Assembly (NCBI RefSeq): GCF_016907515.1
Contig: NZ_JAFBBY010000001.1
Coordinates: 744,001-808,000, forward strand
Origin: Nocardioides nitrophenolicus
GTDB lineage: Bacteria > Actinomycetota > Actinomycetes > Propionibacteriales > Nocardioidaceae
Direction of reading: 5' to 3'
Length of the DNA: 64,000 nucleotides
The stretch's first letter is position 1; the number at the start of each line of letters is the position of its first letter. The notes beneath the pieces were generated by a model that saw only the letters and a program-made list of their open reading frames with translations, was not told the DNA's origin and searched no databases. Below, in pieces: positions 25,001-32,893 of this stretch. A program made the position numbers and the translations under genes.

Positions 25001-26996
25001 ACATCGCCCGCATCGCCGACGCGAACAGCTCCCGGGCGTGGTCGGGCAGCACCTCGCCGTAGCGCAGGCCGAAGTCGTAGATGTGGGTGACCCGGCCCAG
25101 GCCGGTCAGGCCGTAGGGACGCTCGTCGACCACCTCGACGCCCATCGACGCCAGCATCGGCAGCACCGTGCTCAGCGAGAGCGGCTCCCCGACCCGGAAC
25201 ATCTTGAGCCGGGCCTCGCCGTCGGGGGCGTCCACCTCGGCGTACAGCGACTGGTCGCGGCCCTCGTCGCCACGGATCCCCTCGATCCGGCCGAGGTCGA
25301 CCGCGGCCGTGCGCGGGGTGAAGTCCTCCTTGTAGGCCTCGGGGAAGGCGTCGAGGTAGCGGCGGCCGAGCAGCGCGCCGGCCTCCTCGCCGTACTCCGC
25401 GATCACGGCCTGCAGGAAGTCCTCCTGCCAGGAGCGCGACGCCTCGACCAGGCGCCGCTCGAGGTCGGCGGTGTCGATGTCGTCGGGGATCAGCTCGCCC
25501 TTGGGCAGGTGGACGACGAAGTGCACCCGCGCGGTCGTCGACTCGTTGATGCTGACGTTGAACTCGACCGCGTCGGGACCGATCCGGCCCTTCCCGATCT
25601 GCTCGGTGAGGATCTCGACGAAGCGGTGCCGGACGCCGGTGTTGTAGCGGTCGCGCGGCAGGTAGACGAGCACCGAGAGGTAGCGGGCGTAGGTGTCGCG
25701 CCGGATGAAGAGCCGCACCGCCCGACGCTCGCGGGCCTGCATCGCGGCCTCCACGATCGGGCCCAGCTCGGCGACCGGGGTGTGGAACAGCTCGTCGCGC
25801 GGGTAGGTCTCGAGAGTGTCCAGCAGCGCCGCGCCGTCGTGGCTGCGGGCGTCGTACCCACCGCGCTCGAGGACCTCGGCGACCTTCTCCCGCAGCAGCG
25901 GGATCCGGAGCAGCGACTCGGTGTAGGCCGCACTGGACAGCAGGCCCAGGAAGCGGCGCTCCCCCACCACCTCGCCGTCCGGGCCGAAGGTCTTCACGCC
26001 GACGTAGTCGAGGTACGCCGGGCGGTGGATCGTCGAGCGGGAGTTGGCCTTCGCCAGCACGAGCAGCCGCTTCTCGCGGGCCTTCGCCTTCACCGCGTCG
26101 GGAAGCTTGGAGAAGGCCACCGAGGTGTCGCCCTCGGCGGGGTGCTCGCGCAGGATGCCGAGACCGCTGCCGGGGACCGGCCGCAGCACGTCGTCCTCGG
26201 GCTCGCCCTCGACGGACACCCGGTCGAGGACGTACTCGCGGTATCCGAGGAAGGTGAAGTGCTCGTCGGCGAGCCAGTCGAGCAGCTCGGCGGCCTGCCG
26301 CACCTCGTCGGCGGGCAGCGGCGGCGGGTCCTGCTGCAGCGCGGTGACGATGTCGGCCACCCGGGCCTGCATGCCCGGCCAGTCCTCGACCGAGGCGCGC
26401 ACGTCGCCGAGCACGCGCCGGCAGTCGGCCGCGACCTGCTCCGGGCTGTCGTCGCCCTCGCCGCTGAGCCGGCCGATCTCGATGTGCATCCAGGACTCGC
26501 GGATCGCGCCCTCGGCGGGCGCCGTCGAGCCGGACGAGACCGGCTCGGCCGACAGCAGCCGCCCCGACTCGTCACGACGTACGTCGAAGGTCGGGTGCAC
26601 GACGGTGCGCACGTCGTGGAGGCCGCGGGACAGCTCCATCGTCGTCGAGTCGACGAGGAAGGGCATGTCGTCGACCACGACCTCGACCACCGAGTGACCG
26701 CCGGCCGACCAGCCGTTCTCGGCCACGGTGGGCGTATGGACCCGGACCTTGGCCTGGCCCGGGGCCCGCTCGAGCGCGAGGTGGTACTGGGAGGCGAAGG
26801 CGCCGTAGACGTCGAGGTCGCCGCGGGCGGCGAGCTCCTCGGTGGCGACGTGCCGATAGTAGGCCGGCAGCAGCGCGGGCAGCGCCTCACGGGGCGGCGC
26901 CCCTGATCCCTTCGCGGGTCCGGCCGCGGCGGCGGCCTGCTCGAAGATGCGGTCGCGGTCGGCCCCCTGCGAGGAGGGCAGCGTCGTCATTGACAC
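22074..26996 (-). CDS. gdh: NAD-specific glutamate dehydrogenase, large (180 kDa) type
   Basis: The product is 1640 residues, the size of the GDH-180 class. It interconverts glutamate with 2-oxoglutarate and ammonia using NAD. Recognisable parts are an ACT-like N-terminal regulatory region (VDSTTMELSRG, LGYREYVLDRV), the catalytic core around 690-1000 (VKAQMVKNTVIVPVGAKGGF with the catalytic Lys, then GMSGDVFGNGML-like IGDMSGDVFGNGML and NGGIGTYVKAS) and a long helical C-terminal domain. Catabolic use of amino acids is the usual role. A 22-base gap separates it from the ABC genes. The promoter region faces the DUF2505 gene in a short divergent gap. The 1661-residue open frame on the opposite strand is a codon-usage shadow. 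Confidence 0.95.
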   Translation of the reverse strand: MSMTTLPSSQGADRDRIFEQAAAAAGPAKGSGAPPREALPALLPAYYRHVATEELAARGDLDVYGAFASQYHLALERAPGQAKVRVHTPTVAENGWSAGGHSVVEVVVDDMPFLVDSTTMELSRGLHDVRTVVHPTFDVRRDESGRLLSAEPVSSGSTAPAEGAIRESWMHIEIGRLSGEGDDSPEQVAADCRRVLGDVRASVEDWPGMQARVADIVTALQQDPPPLPADEVRQAAELLDWLADEHFTFLGYREYVLDRVSVEGEPEDDVLRPVPGSGLGILREHPAEGDTSVAFSKLPDAVKAKAREKRLLVLAKANSRSTIHRPAYLDYVGVKTFGPDGEVVGERRFLGLLSSAAYTESLLRIPLLREKVAEVLERGGYDARSHDGAALLDTLETYPRDELFHTPVAELGPIVEAAMQARERRAVRLFIRRDTYARYLSVLVYLPRDRYNTGVRHRFVEILTEQIGKGRIGPDAVEFNVSINESTTARVHFVVHLPKGELIPDDIDTADLERRLVEASRSWQEDFLQAVIAEYGEEAGALLGRRYLDAFPEAYKEDFTPRTAAVDLGRIEGIRGDEGRDQSLYAEVDAPDGEARLKMFRVGEPLSLSTVLPMLASMGVEVVDERPYGLTGLGRVTHIYDFGLRYGEVLPDHARELFASAMRAMWDGHTEVDGFNRLVLRAQLTWRQAMLLRAYAKYMKQGNSPFAVDSIEQALVDNVDLAQLLVALFEVRFDPAAEADRAAREEALVAQVQAALDDVVSLDHDRILRSYLTHIRSTLRTNYFQTDDGVPKPYLSLKLEPSAIPDLPEPRPRFEIFVYSPRVEGVHLRFGAVARGGLRWSDRRDDFRTEILGLVKAQMVKNTVIVPVGAKGGFYAKQLPDSSDREAWLAEGVACYTTFIRGLLDVTDNLVAGETVPPPDVVRHDADDSYLVVAADKGTATFSDIANGVSADYGFWLGDAFASGGSVGYDHKAMGITAKGAWVSVRRHFRELGIDCQNEDITVVGIGDMSGDVFGNGMLCSEHIRLVAAFDHRDIFLDPAPDAAASYAERRRLFDLPRSSWQDYDRSLISQGGGVFPRSAKSIPVSAEVRAVLGLDDGVTRLTPAELMKAILLAPVDLLWNGGIGTYVKASTETDADAGDKSNDAIRVDGGQLRVRCVGEGGNLGFTQRGRIEYALEGGRINTDFIDNSAGVDTSDHEVNLKILLDRIVADGDLTGKQRNELLASMTDEVAELVLRDNYDQNLALANAAKNAVSLLHVHEQWMRDLEAQGLLDRELEALPSSREVARRIEAGGTLSQPELAVLMAYTKIVLAEELLSSDLPEDRYLELDLQSYFPVPVQTDFMDQVGDHPLRREIIVTQVVNDLVNGAGMTYWPRLAAETGASAAELTRANFVAREIFGSLDLRRELEQYDNVLDAALQTRMRVEMRTLVERASRWLVTNRRPPLDSQGNVEFFATDVQETMLELPDLLTGAELAAYEARRTSLVNQDVPEDLASRVASFDVAYTLLNVVEIADSHELSPAEVARVHFALGERLGLSVLQRRIVDLPRADQWQTMARAALRDDLYAVHARLTAEVLEATGELDGTDDPAEAASRRVAAWEAQAGGVVDKAIGALAAVCADEPADIAKVSVGLRVVRGLLA

Positions 26997-27049
26997 GACT
27001 CGACACTAGGACCTTGTCGTCACGGCTCACAACCGAGGCGTGCGACATG

Positions 27050-27547
27050 ATGTCTCGTATGCGATACCGCCGAGAGCTCGCCTACGACGCCCCGCCGGAA
27101 GAGGTGTTCGCGATGCTCGCGGACCCCGCCTTCCGGGAGAGGGTGGGCGCCGCCCAGGACGTCGTGTCCATCGACGTCACCCTCACCCCCGCCGGGGCCG
27201 GGGCCGGGTTCACCCTGGTCAGCGACCAGGTGCAGAACACCGCCGGCCTGCCCGCGATCGCCAAGAAGATCGCCGGCGACACCACCCAGGCCGTGGTCCG
27301 CGAGTCGTGGGCCGACACCTCGTCGGGCACGATCGAGATCACCGCCCCCGGCAAGCCCACCAAGGCCACGGGGACCATCCGGCTCACCGCGGCCGGCACC
27401 GGCACGTCGTACGTCCAGGAGCTCGACGTGGTCGTGAAGGTGCCGCTGATCGCTGGCAAGCTGGAGAAGCTGATGGCCGACAACATCGACGCGGGCCTCA
27501 CCACCGAGCACTCGGTGGGCGTGGCCTGGCTGAAGGGAGAGCACTGA
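27050..27547 (+). CDS. DUF2505 family protein
   Basis: The protein has about 165 residues; possible starts are the ATGs at 27047, 27050 and 27059, and no Shine-Dalgarno decides. The pattern AYDAPPEEVFAMLADPAFRERV at the start and a START/SRPBCC-like alternation of strands identify DUF2505, an actinobacterial family with a lipid-binding-like fold and no known function. The next gene encodes a paralogue (shared YDAP, DPxFRE, FxKKxxGxTT-like and PLIAGKxExL patterns), one base after this stop. Confidence 0.82.
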   Translation: MSRMRYRRELAYDAPPEEVFAMLADPAFRERVGAAQDVVSIDVTLTPAGAGAGFTLVSDQVQNTAGLPAIAKKIAGDTTQAVVRESWADTSSGTIEITAPGKPTKATGTIRLTAAGTGTSYVQELDVVVKVPLIAGKLEKLMADNIDAGLTTEHSVGVAWLKGEH

Positions 27548-27548
27548 G

Positions 27549-28031
27549 ATGGCGACCCGACTGGTGCACGAGATGACCTACGACGCCCCCGCGATCGAGG
27601 TCGCGGCCATGCTGAGCGACCCGGTGTTCCGGGAGACGGTGTGCCGCAACCAGCGCGCGACGTCGTACGCCGTCGAGATCGAGGGCAATGTCGACGCGAA
27701 GGCCGTCCGGATCGAGATGGAGCAGCCGACCGACAAGGTGCCGGCGTTCGCGAAGAAGTTCATCGGCGAGACCACCACGATCGTGCAGACCGAGACCTGG
27801 TCCAGCCCGCTGAAGGCCACCGTCACCGTCGGCATCCCCGGCAAGCCCGGCGAGATCAACGGCACCGCCACCCTGGTCGAGACCGCCGGCGTGACCAAGG
27901 AGACCGTCGAGCTGGAGATCAAGGTCAAGATCCCGCTCGTCGCCGGCAAGATCGAGGAGCTGCTCGCCAAGCTGCTCGGCAGCGCGCTGCGCGCCGAGGA
28001 GCGCACCGGCAAGGAGTGGCTCAGCCGCTGA
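27549..28031 (+). CDS. DUF2505 family protein (tandem paralogue)
   Basis: The 160-residue product begins MATRLVHEMTYDAPAIEVAAML. It has the same architecture as its neighbour: an N-terminal TYDAP and DPVFRETV region, AFAKKFIGETTTIV, and the C-terminal helix VPLVAGK-like region IPLVAGKIEELLAKLLGSAL. A tandem duplication is clear at protein level. It is co-transcribed with the previous gene. Its last 11 bases overlap the end of the convergent hepT gene. Confidence 0.85.
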   Translation: MATRLVHEMTYDAPAIEVAAMLSDPVFRETVCRNQRATSYAVEIEGNVDAKAVRIEMEQPTDKVPAFAKKFIGETTTIVQTETWSSPLKATVTVGIPGKPGEINGTATLVETAGVTKETVELEIKVKIPLVAGKIEELLAKLLGSALRAEERTGKEWLSR

Positions 28032-28344
28032 CGTCCAGTACGGCGGCCAGATCCGACAGTGGCTGACCGAGGATGTCCCGGATCACCTCGACGTCGATCC
28101 GGAAGTACTCATGGACCACGACATTGCGCAGACCGGCGATGGAGGGCCAGGGCACTTCCGGATGGTCGGCCTTGAAATCAGCCGGAAGCGCCTTCACCGC
28201 CTCGCCGATGACGGCCAAATTGCGGAGAATCGCGTCATAGGCCATCAGTGCCAGCTCAGGGGACTCGAGGTAGTCACGGTATGCGCGGCAACGATCGATG
28301 GCAGACCGGACGTCCTGAAGCCGCTCCGCACGGGAACGACTCAC
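28021..28344 (-). CDS. hepT: HepT-type toxin (HEPN domain RNase)
   Basis: The 107-residue protein carries the HEPN active-site motif R-x4-H-x-Y in GLRNVVVHEYFRID (about residues 70-83). The two-helix HEPN core and length match HepT/DUF86. In characterised systems it cleaves RNA and is neutralised when the partner MntA transfers AMP units to the motif tyrosine. It starts at the GTG at 28344, overlapping the mntA stop as GTGA. The antitoxin gene comes first, the normal order. Confidence 0.92.
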   Translation of the reverse strand: MSRSRAERLQDVRSAIDRCRAYRDYLESPELALMAYDAILRNLAVIGEAVKALPADFKADHPEVPWPSIAGLRNVVVHEYFRIDVEVIRDILGQPLSDLAAVLDVSG

Positions 28345-28661
28345 ACCGCCACCGCGTCCGCCAGGGCGGACGCCGACACTTCATGTCGAAGCAGGTCCGC
28401 GGCGACGACGTCGACCTTGACATCCAACAGGTCGGACAGCTCTTCGGACAGTCCGGCGACTCTCAACAGCGAGTTTCCTGCGCCCGGTACGAGGTCGACG
28501 ACGAGATCCAGGTCGCTGTCCTCCGATGCGTCACCGCGGGCGACTGAACCGAACATCCGAGGATTGACCGCGCTGTAACGCTGGAGGATCGCCTCGACTT
28601 CCGTACCGCGCCGGGCCAGCACGGCACGCAACCGGATGGCTGCGGGAGTCGGCTCCGTCAT
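28341..28661 (-). CDS. mntA: MntA-type minimal nucleotidyltransferase antitoxin
   Basis: The product has 106 residues from the ATG at 28661. The nucleotidyltransferase signature GS-x10-D-x-D is exact in MFGSVARGDASEDSDLDLVV, with a third acidic residue expected in VKVDVV. It probably AMPylates the HepT tyrosine. The ATG-proximal region is proteobacterial-like and short. The upstream 55 bases before the small membrane protein gene are unassigned and may hold the promoter. Confidence 0.9.
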   Translation of the reverse strand: MTEPTPAAIRLRAVLARRGTEVEAILQRYSAVNPRMFGSVARGDASEDSDLDLVVDLVPGAGNSLLRVAGLSEELSDLLDVKVDVVAADLLRHEVSASALADAVAV

Positions 28662-28716
28662 GGATCCAGCGTAACGACGGAGGTCACACTCAGCCACCTG
28701 CTGCCGTGGTTCGGCC

Positions 28717-28908
28717 TCAGTGCTCCTCACGGCGTCGTGGCTCGACGCCGTGCTCGTCCGCCTCGTCGAGGTCCTCGTCGGCCTCGGCGCGGCGGCGCAC
28801 CATGATCACGATCCCGAGCACGACGAACGGCCCGAACGCCAGCACGATCGTGGCGATCTGCTCGACCGGGTGCAGGGCACCGAGATGCAGCGGGATCACG
28901 GAGCCCAT
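28717..28908 (-). CDS. Small single-TM protein downstream of the WS/DGAT gene
   Basis: The 63-residue product has an N-terminal segment GSVIPLHLGALHPVEQ, one transmembrane helix (about 18-38, ATIVLAFGPFVVLGIVIMV) and an acidic/basic cytosolic tail (RRRAEADEDLDEADEHG). The ATG at 28908 is eight bases after the acyltransferase stop, so it is co-transcribed. No family recognised. Moderate confidence that it is real, from the clean TM and positive-inside flank. Confidence 0.55.
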   Translation of the reverse strand: MGSVIPLHLGALHPVEQIATIVLAFGPFVVLGIVIMVRRRAEADEDLDEADEHGVEPRRREEH

Positions 28909-28916
28909 GCTGCCAC

Positions 28917-30437
28917 TCAGCTCTGCTCGCCCTTCGCCGACCCCTTGCCCGCCGACCCCTTGCCCGCCGACCCCTTGCCCGCCGACCCCTTGCCCGCCGC
29001 CTTCGTCGTCCGCCGCCCGCGGGGCGCGCGCTGCCGGGTGGCCGAGGACAGGTCGGTCAGCTCGTCGAGCGCCTCGCGCACGCACGCGCCCAGCACCTCG
29101 GCGTCGGCGATCCAGTCCCGGTCGGCCGTGATGCCGTAGTAGACCCCGCCGTCGTAGGACGTCACGCCGATCGCGAGCGGGTGCCCGGGCGTGAGCGGCG
29201 GGACGGGATAGCTGGCGAGCATCCGGGCGCCGGCGGCGTACAGCGGGGCCTGCGGGCCGGGGACGTTGGTGACCGAGAGCTGGTAGCCGCGGCGCAGCTC
29301 GATCGAGGCGACCCGCGAGCCGATGGCGTGGAAGGTGGTCGGGGCGAAGCCGGCGATCCCGGCGAGCCGGTTGGCGGCGACGCTGCGGCCGGTGTCCTTG
29401 TGGGCCTGGAAGGAGTAGGACACCTGGTGCAGGCGGACCACCGGGCTCGGCTCGCCGATCGGCAGGTCGACGAAGTGGGCGGCGATCTGGGTGCCGAGCG
29501 AGGTCGCCTCGAGCTCCTCGTCGATGACCGAGACGGGGACGACGGCCCGCACCTGGCGCATCCCGCCCATCGACTCCGAGCGGGTCATCAGCCAGGCCCG
29601 CAGGGCGCCGGTGACGGTCGCGAGGATGACGTCGTTGACGGTGCCGCCGTGCGCCTCGCGGATCCGGCGGTAGTCGGCGAGCCGGGTCTCGACGGTGACG
29701 ATCCGCCGCTGCTGGGAGAGCGGGCCGTTGATGACACCGCGGGTCTTGGGCCGGCGGCCGGTGGCGGCGGCGAGGAAGGAGCGGGCCCGCTCGCTGCGCT
29801 GGTCGGCGGTGCGGGCCAGCGCCCGTGAGCCGGTGCGGACCGTGTCGAGCAGCTCGCCCGGGTCGGTGAGGTTCTCGCGGACGGCGGTCGCCAGCAGCTG
29901 GGCGGGATTCGGCGATCGGCGCGGCTGCCAGTCGTCGGGCTCCAGCGCCCGCGCCTCCGGCTGGAGGTCGAGGAGCAGCTGACCGAGGTCGACGGTGTGG
30001 ACGCCGTCGACCAACGCCTGGTGGGTCTTGGAGAGCAGCGCGACCCGGCCACCCTCGAGGCCCTCGACGAAGTAGATCTCCCACAGCGGGCGGCTGCGGT
30101 CGAGCGGACGGGACACGATCCGCGACACCAGCTCGAGCAGCTGGGCGGAGCTGCCGGGCCGCGGCAGCGCGGAGCGTCGTACGTGGAAGCCGAGGTCGAA
30201 CTTCTCGTCGTCGACCCACACCGGGTTGGCGAGATGACCGGGCACCGCCTGCAGCCGCTGGCGGTAGCGCGGCACGAACGCGATCCGGTCGCGGATCAGG
30301 CCGACCAGCCGGCCGTGGTCGAACGCGTCGGGACCCTCACCGGGATCGAAGATCTCGATGGTCGCGTTGTGCTGCGGCGTCTCCGCGGACTCCTGCTCGA
30401 GGAAGGTCAGATCGCGAGGGCGCACCCGATCCACCAC
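28917..30437 (-). CDS. Wax ester synthase / diacylglycerol acyltransferase (WS/DGAT) family
   Basis: The product has 506 residues from the GTG at 30437, chosen for GGGGGA six bases upstream (a second GTG follows directly). It opens RPRDLTFLEQESAETPQHNA as in WS/DGAT proteins and has PLWEIYFVEGL before the active-site region. The canonical HHxxxDG motif reads HQALVDG, so the second His, the presumed general base, is Gln. The C-terminal domain is normal (NVPGPQAPLYAAGARM). The tail carries four GKGSA repeats. Such enzymes esterify acyl-CoA to alcohols or diacylglycerol for storage lipids; activity here is uncertain given the substitution. Confidence 0.87.
   Translation of the reverse strand: MVDRVRPRDLTFLEQESAETPQHNATIEIFDPGEGPDAFDHGRLVGLIRDRIAFVPRYRQRLQAVPGHLANPVWVDDEKFDLGFHVRRSALPRPGSSAQLLELVSRIVSRPLDRSRPLWEIYFVEGLEGGRVALLSKTHQALVDGVHTVDLGQLLLDLQPEARALEPDDWQPRRSPNPAQLLATAVRENLTDPGELLDTVRTGSRALARTADQRSERARSFLAAATGRRPKTRGVINGPLSQQRRIVTVETRLADYRRIREAHGGTVNDVILATVTGALRAWLMTRSESMGGMRQVRAVVPVSVIDEELEATSLGTQIAAHFVDLPIGEPSPVVRLHQVSYSFQAHKDTGRSVAANRLAGIAGFAPTTFHAIGSRVASIELRRGYQLSVTNVPGPQAPLYAAGARMLASYPVPPLTPGHPLAIGVTSYDGGVYYGITADRDWIADAEVLGACVREALDELTDLSSATRQRAPRGRRTTKAAGKGSAGKGSAGKGSAGKGSAKGEQS
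28941..29000. repeat. Four 15-base direct repeats coding for GKGSA
   Basis: The unit CCCCTTGCCCGCCGA occurs four times head to tail; the last copy differs in its final base. On the minus strand it encodes the Lys/Gly/Ser/Ala tail of the acyltransferase. Copy number may vary between strains by slippage. Confidence 0.9.
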
Positions 30438-30579
30438 GTGGTTCCCCCGTCTCTCTGGTCGGATCCCCGGAACACCGACGACCGGCCCCATCCGGTCGCC
30501 TTGGGATCACATGAGATTCTGGCAGACAACATCGATCATCCGTGGATTCGTCCGCGGATGTTCTGCGACAGGAGGAACC

Positions 30580-30948
30580 ATGCAGCGGCTGCCACGGCGC
30601 GCCCTCGGTACGGCGCTCGCCGGGATCATGCTCCTCGGGACCGCCACCGCCTGCGGGTCCGACGAGAAGGCAGGATCGGACGACGAGGTCGTCACCGTCG
30701 ACATCACGGTCAAGGACGGCGCGATCACGCCGAAGGGCGACCGGGTCAAGGTCGCGGCCGGCCAGAAGATCGACCTGGTCGTGACCTCCGACACGGCCGG
30801 CTCGCTGCACATGCACTCCGACCCCGAGCAGGAGTTCCCCTACGACGTCGGGACCGAGACCTTCCCGATCACGATCGACCGGCCCGGCGTGATCGAGGTG
30901 GAGTCGCACGACCCGCCGCAGATCATCGTCCAGCTCGAAGTCCGATGA
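30580..30948 (+). CDS. Cupredoxin-like lipoprotein
   Basis: The product has 122 residues from the ATG at 30580 with AGGAGGA seven bases upstream. A signal peptide ends at a lipobox-like ATAC (cysteine about residue 25). The mature part is short and beta-rich: EVVTVDITVKDGAITPKGD, VAAGQKIDLVV and SLHMHSDPEQEF, a pattern of cupredoxin-type domains; a histidine pair (LHMHS) could bind metal, but a full type 1 copper site (H, C, H, M) is not seen. Overlap with the next gene as ATGA means co-translation with the polytopic membrane protein. Function unknown. Confidence 0.75.
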   Translation: MQRLPRRALGTALAGIMLLGTATACGSDEKAGSDDEVVTVDITVKDGAITPKGDRVKVAAGQKIDLVVTSDTAGSLHMHSDPEQEFPYDVGTETFPITIDRPGVIEVESHDPPQIIVQLEVR

Positions 30949-32279
30949 CCCCGCTGTCCGGCACCGTCGAAGCCCACGGCATCGGCGGTCAGGCCGACCT
31001 GCCGATCTCCCTCGAGCTCGCGGTCTCCGGAGCGGTCGCCGCACTCGTCGTCTCGTTCACCGTCCTCGTCGTCGCCTGGCGCCGGCCGCGCTATGACGCC
31101 GGCGCGCATCCCGGCCACCCCGCGCCCGCGTGGCTGGACCGCGTCACCGGCTCTCCCGCGTTCGCCATCGCCCTGCGCCTGGTCGGCATGGTGGTCGCGC
31201 TCTACACCGTGTTCGTCGCGGTGCTCGGCCAGGACAGCCTGACGAACCCGTTCTTCGGCATCTTCTACGTGTGGTGGTGGGTCGGGCTGGTCTTCGCCTC
31301 GGCCCTGTTCGGCCCGGTCTGGCGGGCGATCAGCCCGGTGCGCACCATCAACGCCGGCATCGCCCGGCTCGCCGGCAGCGACCCGGACCACGGCGTCCTG
31401 ACCTATCCGGAGCGACTCGGCTACTGGCCGGCGGCGCTCGGCCTGTTCGCCTTCGTCTGGCTGGAGCTGGCCTCGACCCATCCCACCGAGCTCGGCTCGG
31501 TGCGGCTGTGGTGCGCGATCTACGTCGGCGCGATGCTCATCGGCGGCGCGGTCTTCGGCAACCGCTTCTACGAGAGGGCCGACCCGTTCGAGGTCTACTC
31601 CTCGCTGATCGCGAAGCTCTCGCCGTGGGCCCGGGTCGAGGGCCGGCTGGTGCTGCGCAGCCCGCTCGCCAACCTCGCGACCATCCCGCCCACGCCCGGC
31701 CTGGTCGGCGTGGTCGCCGTGCTCTTCGGCAGCACGGCCTTCGACTCCTTCGCCGAGTCCTCGTTCTGGGTCAAGACCTACCAGAACGCCTCGGTCAGCA
31801 AGTTCCTGCTCGACAACGTCGCCCTCGTCGTCTTCTGCATGACGGCCGGCCTGCTGTTCGCCCTGGCCTGTGCCCTGACGCCGTCGCGGGGCGAGATCCC
31901 CCGCCAGCAGCTGGCCCGTCACTACGCGCACTCGATCGTGCCGATCGTGCTCGGCTACATCGTCGCCCACTACCTGACGCTGTTCATCGACATCGGTACG
32001 CAGACCCTGGCCCGGGCGAGCGACCCGCTCGGCAGGGGCTGGGACATCCTCGGTACGGCGGCGGTCGAGCCGACGTACTGGTTCTCGTACCACCCCGAGG
32101 TGCTGGCCACGATCAAGGTGCTGGCCGTGGTGGTCGGCCACGTGGTCGCCGCCGTGGCCGCGCACGACCGCGCGTTGACCCTGCTGCCGAAGCGGGACCA
32201 GATCACCGGGCAGCTGCCGCTGCTGATCGTGATGGTGGGCTTCACCGCGGGCGGGCTGTTCCTGCTGTTCAGCGCCTGA
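30945..32279 (+). CDS. Polytopic membrane protein, unknown function
   Basis: The 444-residue protein begins outside or with a short periplasmic N-terminus (GTVEAHGIGGQADLPISLEL) and has about ten transmembrane helices between 25 and 440 (for example AVSGAVAALVVSFTVLVVAW and IVPIVLGYIVAHYLTLFIDI). Between helices, conserved-looking histidines (HGIGG, YAHSIVPI, AHYLTLF, GHVVAAVAAHD) suggest metal or haem handling. It is translationally coupled to the cupredoxin-like lipoprotein (ATGA). I do not recognise the family by name. A role in metal or electron transfer is inferred from the partner only. It is convergent with, and overlaps by 11 bases, the MazF-like gene. Confidence 0.75.
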   Translation: MTPLSGTVEAHGIGGQADLPISLELAVSGAVAALVVSFTVLVVAWRRPRYDAGAHPGHPAPAWLDRVTGSPAFAIALRLVGMVVALYTVFVAVLGQDSLTNPFFGIFYVWWWVGLVFASALFGPVWRAISPVRTINAGIARLAGSDPDHGVLTYPERLGYWPAALGLFAFVWLELASTHPTELGSVRLWCAIYVGAMLIGGAVFGNRFYERADPFEVYSSLIAKLSPWARVEGRLVLRSPLANLATIPPTPGLVGVVAVLFGSTAFDSFAESSFWVKTYQNASVSKFLLDNVALVVFCMTAGLLFALACALTPSRGEIPRQQLARHYAHSIVPIVLGYIVAHYLTLFIDIGTQTLARASDPLGRGWDILGTAAVEPTYWFSYHPEVLATIKVLAVVVGHVVAAVAAHDRALTLLPKRDQITGQLPLLIVMVGFTAGGLFLLFSA

Positions 32280-32628
32280 GCGGACCGAGCGCGAGCACGA
32301 CGCGCAGTCCCTGGTCCACCTCGGCCATCAGGTGGTCGGGCACCCGGCCCACGGGCCGGGCGTCGAGGTCGCGGCGGTCGACGGTGATCAGCGAGGTCAC
32401 ATTCGCCACCGAGTCCTTCGGCAGGCCGGTGCCGGCGGCCGGGAGGAAGACGTTGCCGGGCAGGGCAGCGGTGGCGGTGTTGGTCGTCAGGGTCAGCACG
32501 ATCGTGGTGGCGAGCCGGCTGCGGTTGTAGTCGTCGGACTGGATCACCACGACGGGACGCCGCTTGGCCGGACCGCTGCCGACAGGAGCACCGAAGTCGC
32601 ACCAGTGCACGTCGCCCCGGTTCACCAC
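32269..32628 (-). CDS. MazF/PemK-type endoribonuclease toxin
   Basis: The 119-residue protein starts at the GTG at 32628. It has NRGDVHWCDFGAPVGSGPAKRRPVVVIQSDDYNRS, the MazF signature in which the R-P-V-V-V-Q strand and loop hold catalytic residues, and VTSLITVDRRDL further on (Thr-Ser active-site strand). MazF toxins cut mRNA or tRNA at short sequences. It overlaps the antitoxin gene by seven bases. Its 3' end overlaps the membrane protein gene on the other strand. Confidence 0.88.
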   Translation of the reverse strand: MVNRGDVHWCDFGAPVGSGPAKRRPVVVIQSDDYNRSRLATTIVLTLTTNTATAALPGNVFLPAAGTGLPKDSVANVTSLITVDRRDLDARPVGRVPDHLMAEVDQGLRVVLALGPLRR

Positions 32629-32867
32629 TCGTCGTCCATCCCGGCCTCCAGGCGCGCCCCGCCGTCGACGCCGAACCAGGTCGAGCCGTCGGCGTTGACC
32701 ACGTCGACGACGGCGTCGATCGCGGCGGTGAGGTCACCGGCCTCCAGTTCGTCGGCGTACCGGCTGGCCGCCGTGGCATAGAACTGGGACCGGTTCATGC
32801 CGTGCCGTGCCGCCACCCGCTCCACGCGGGCGAAGACGTCGTCGGGAACCGAGATCGCGGTCTTCAC
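32622..32867 (-). CDS. Ribbon-helix-helix antitoxin of the MazF pair
   Basis: The product has 81 residues from the GTG at 32867. The N-terminal ribbon-helix-helix is seen in MKTAISVPDDVFARVERVAARHGMNRSQFYATA (beta strand then two helices). The C-terminal half (about 45-81, ending EAGMDDEW) is acidic and would wrap the toxin. It should repress its own promoter. The gene precedes mazF as usual. Confidence 0.85.
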   Translation of the reverse strand: MKTAISVPDDVFARVERVAARHGMNRSQFYATAASRYADELEAGDLTAAIDAVVDVVNADGSTWFGVDGGARLEAGMDDEW

Positions 32868-32873
32868 CGGCCC

Positions 32874-32879
32874 AGTATA
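32874..32879 (-). promoter_or_regulatory. -10 element of the antitoxin-toxin operon
   Basis: TATACT on the minus strand lies six bases before the GTG start, giving a probable leaderless transcript. A matching -35 is not convincing. The short AT-rich stretch around 32874-32890 is the only one in this neighbourhood. Confidence 0.45.
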
Positions 32880-32893
32880 ACGTGGTATGACCG

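Noticed and set aside
28941..29000. Regulatory direct repeats between genes
   Set aside because: The repeats lie inside the acyltransferase coding region and simply encode a GKGSA tail.
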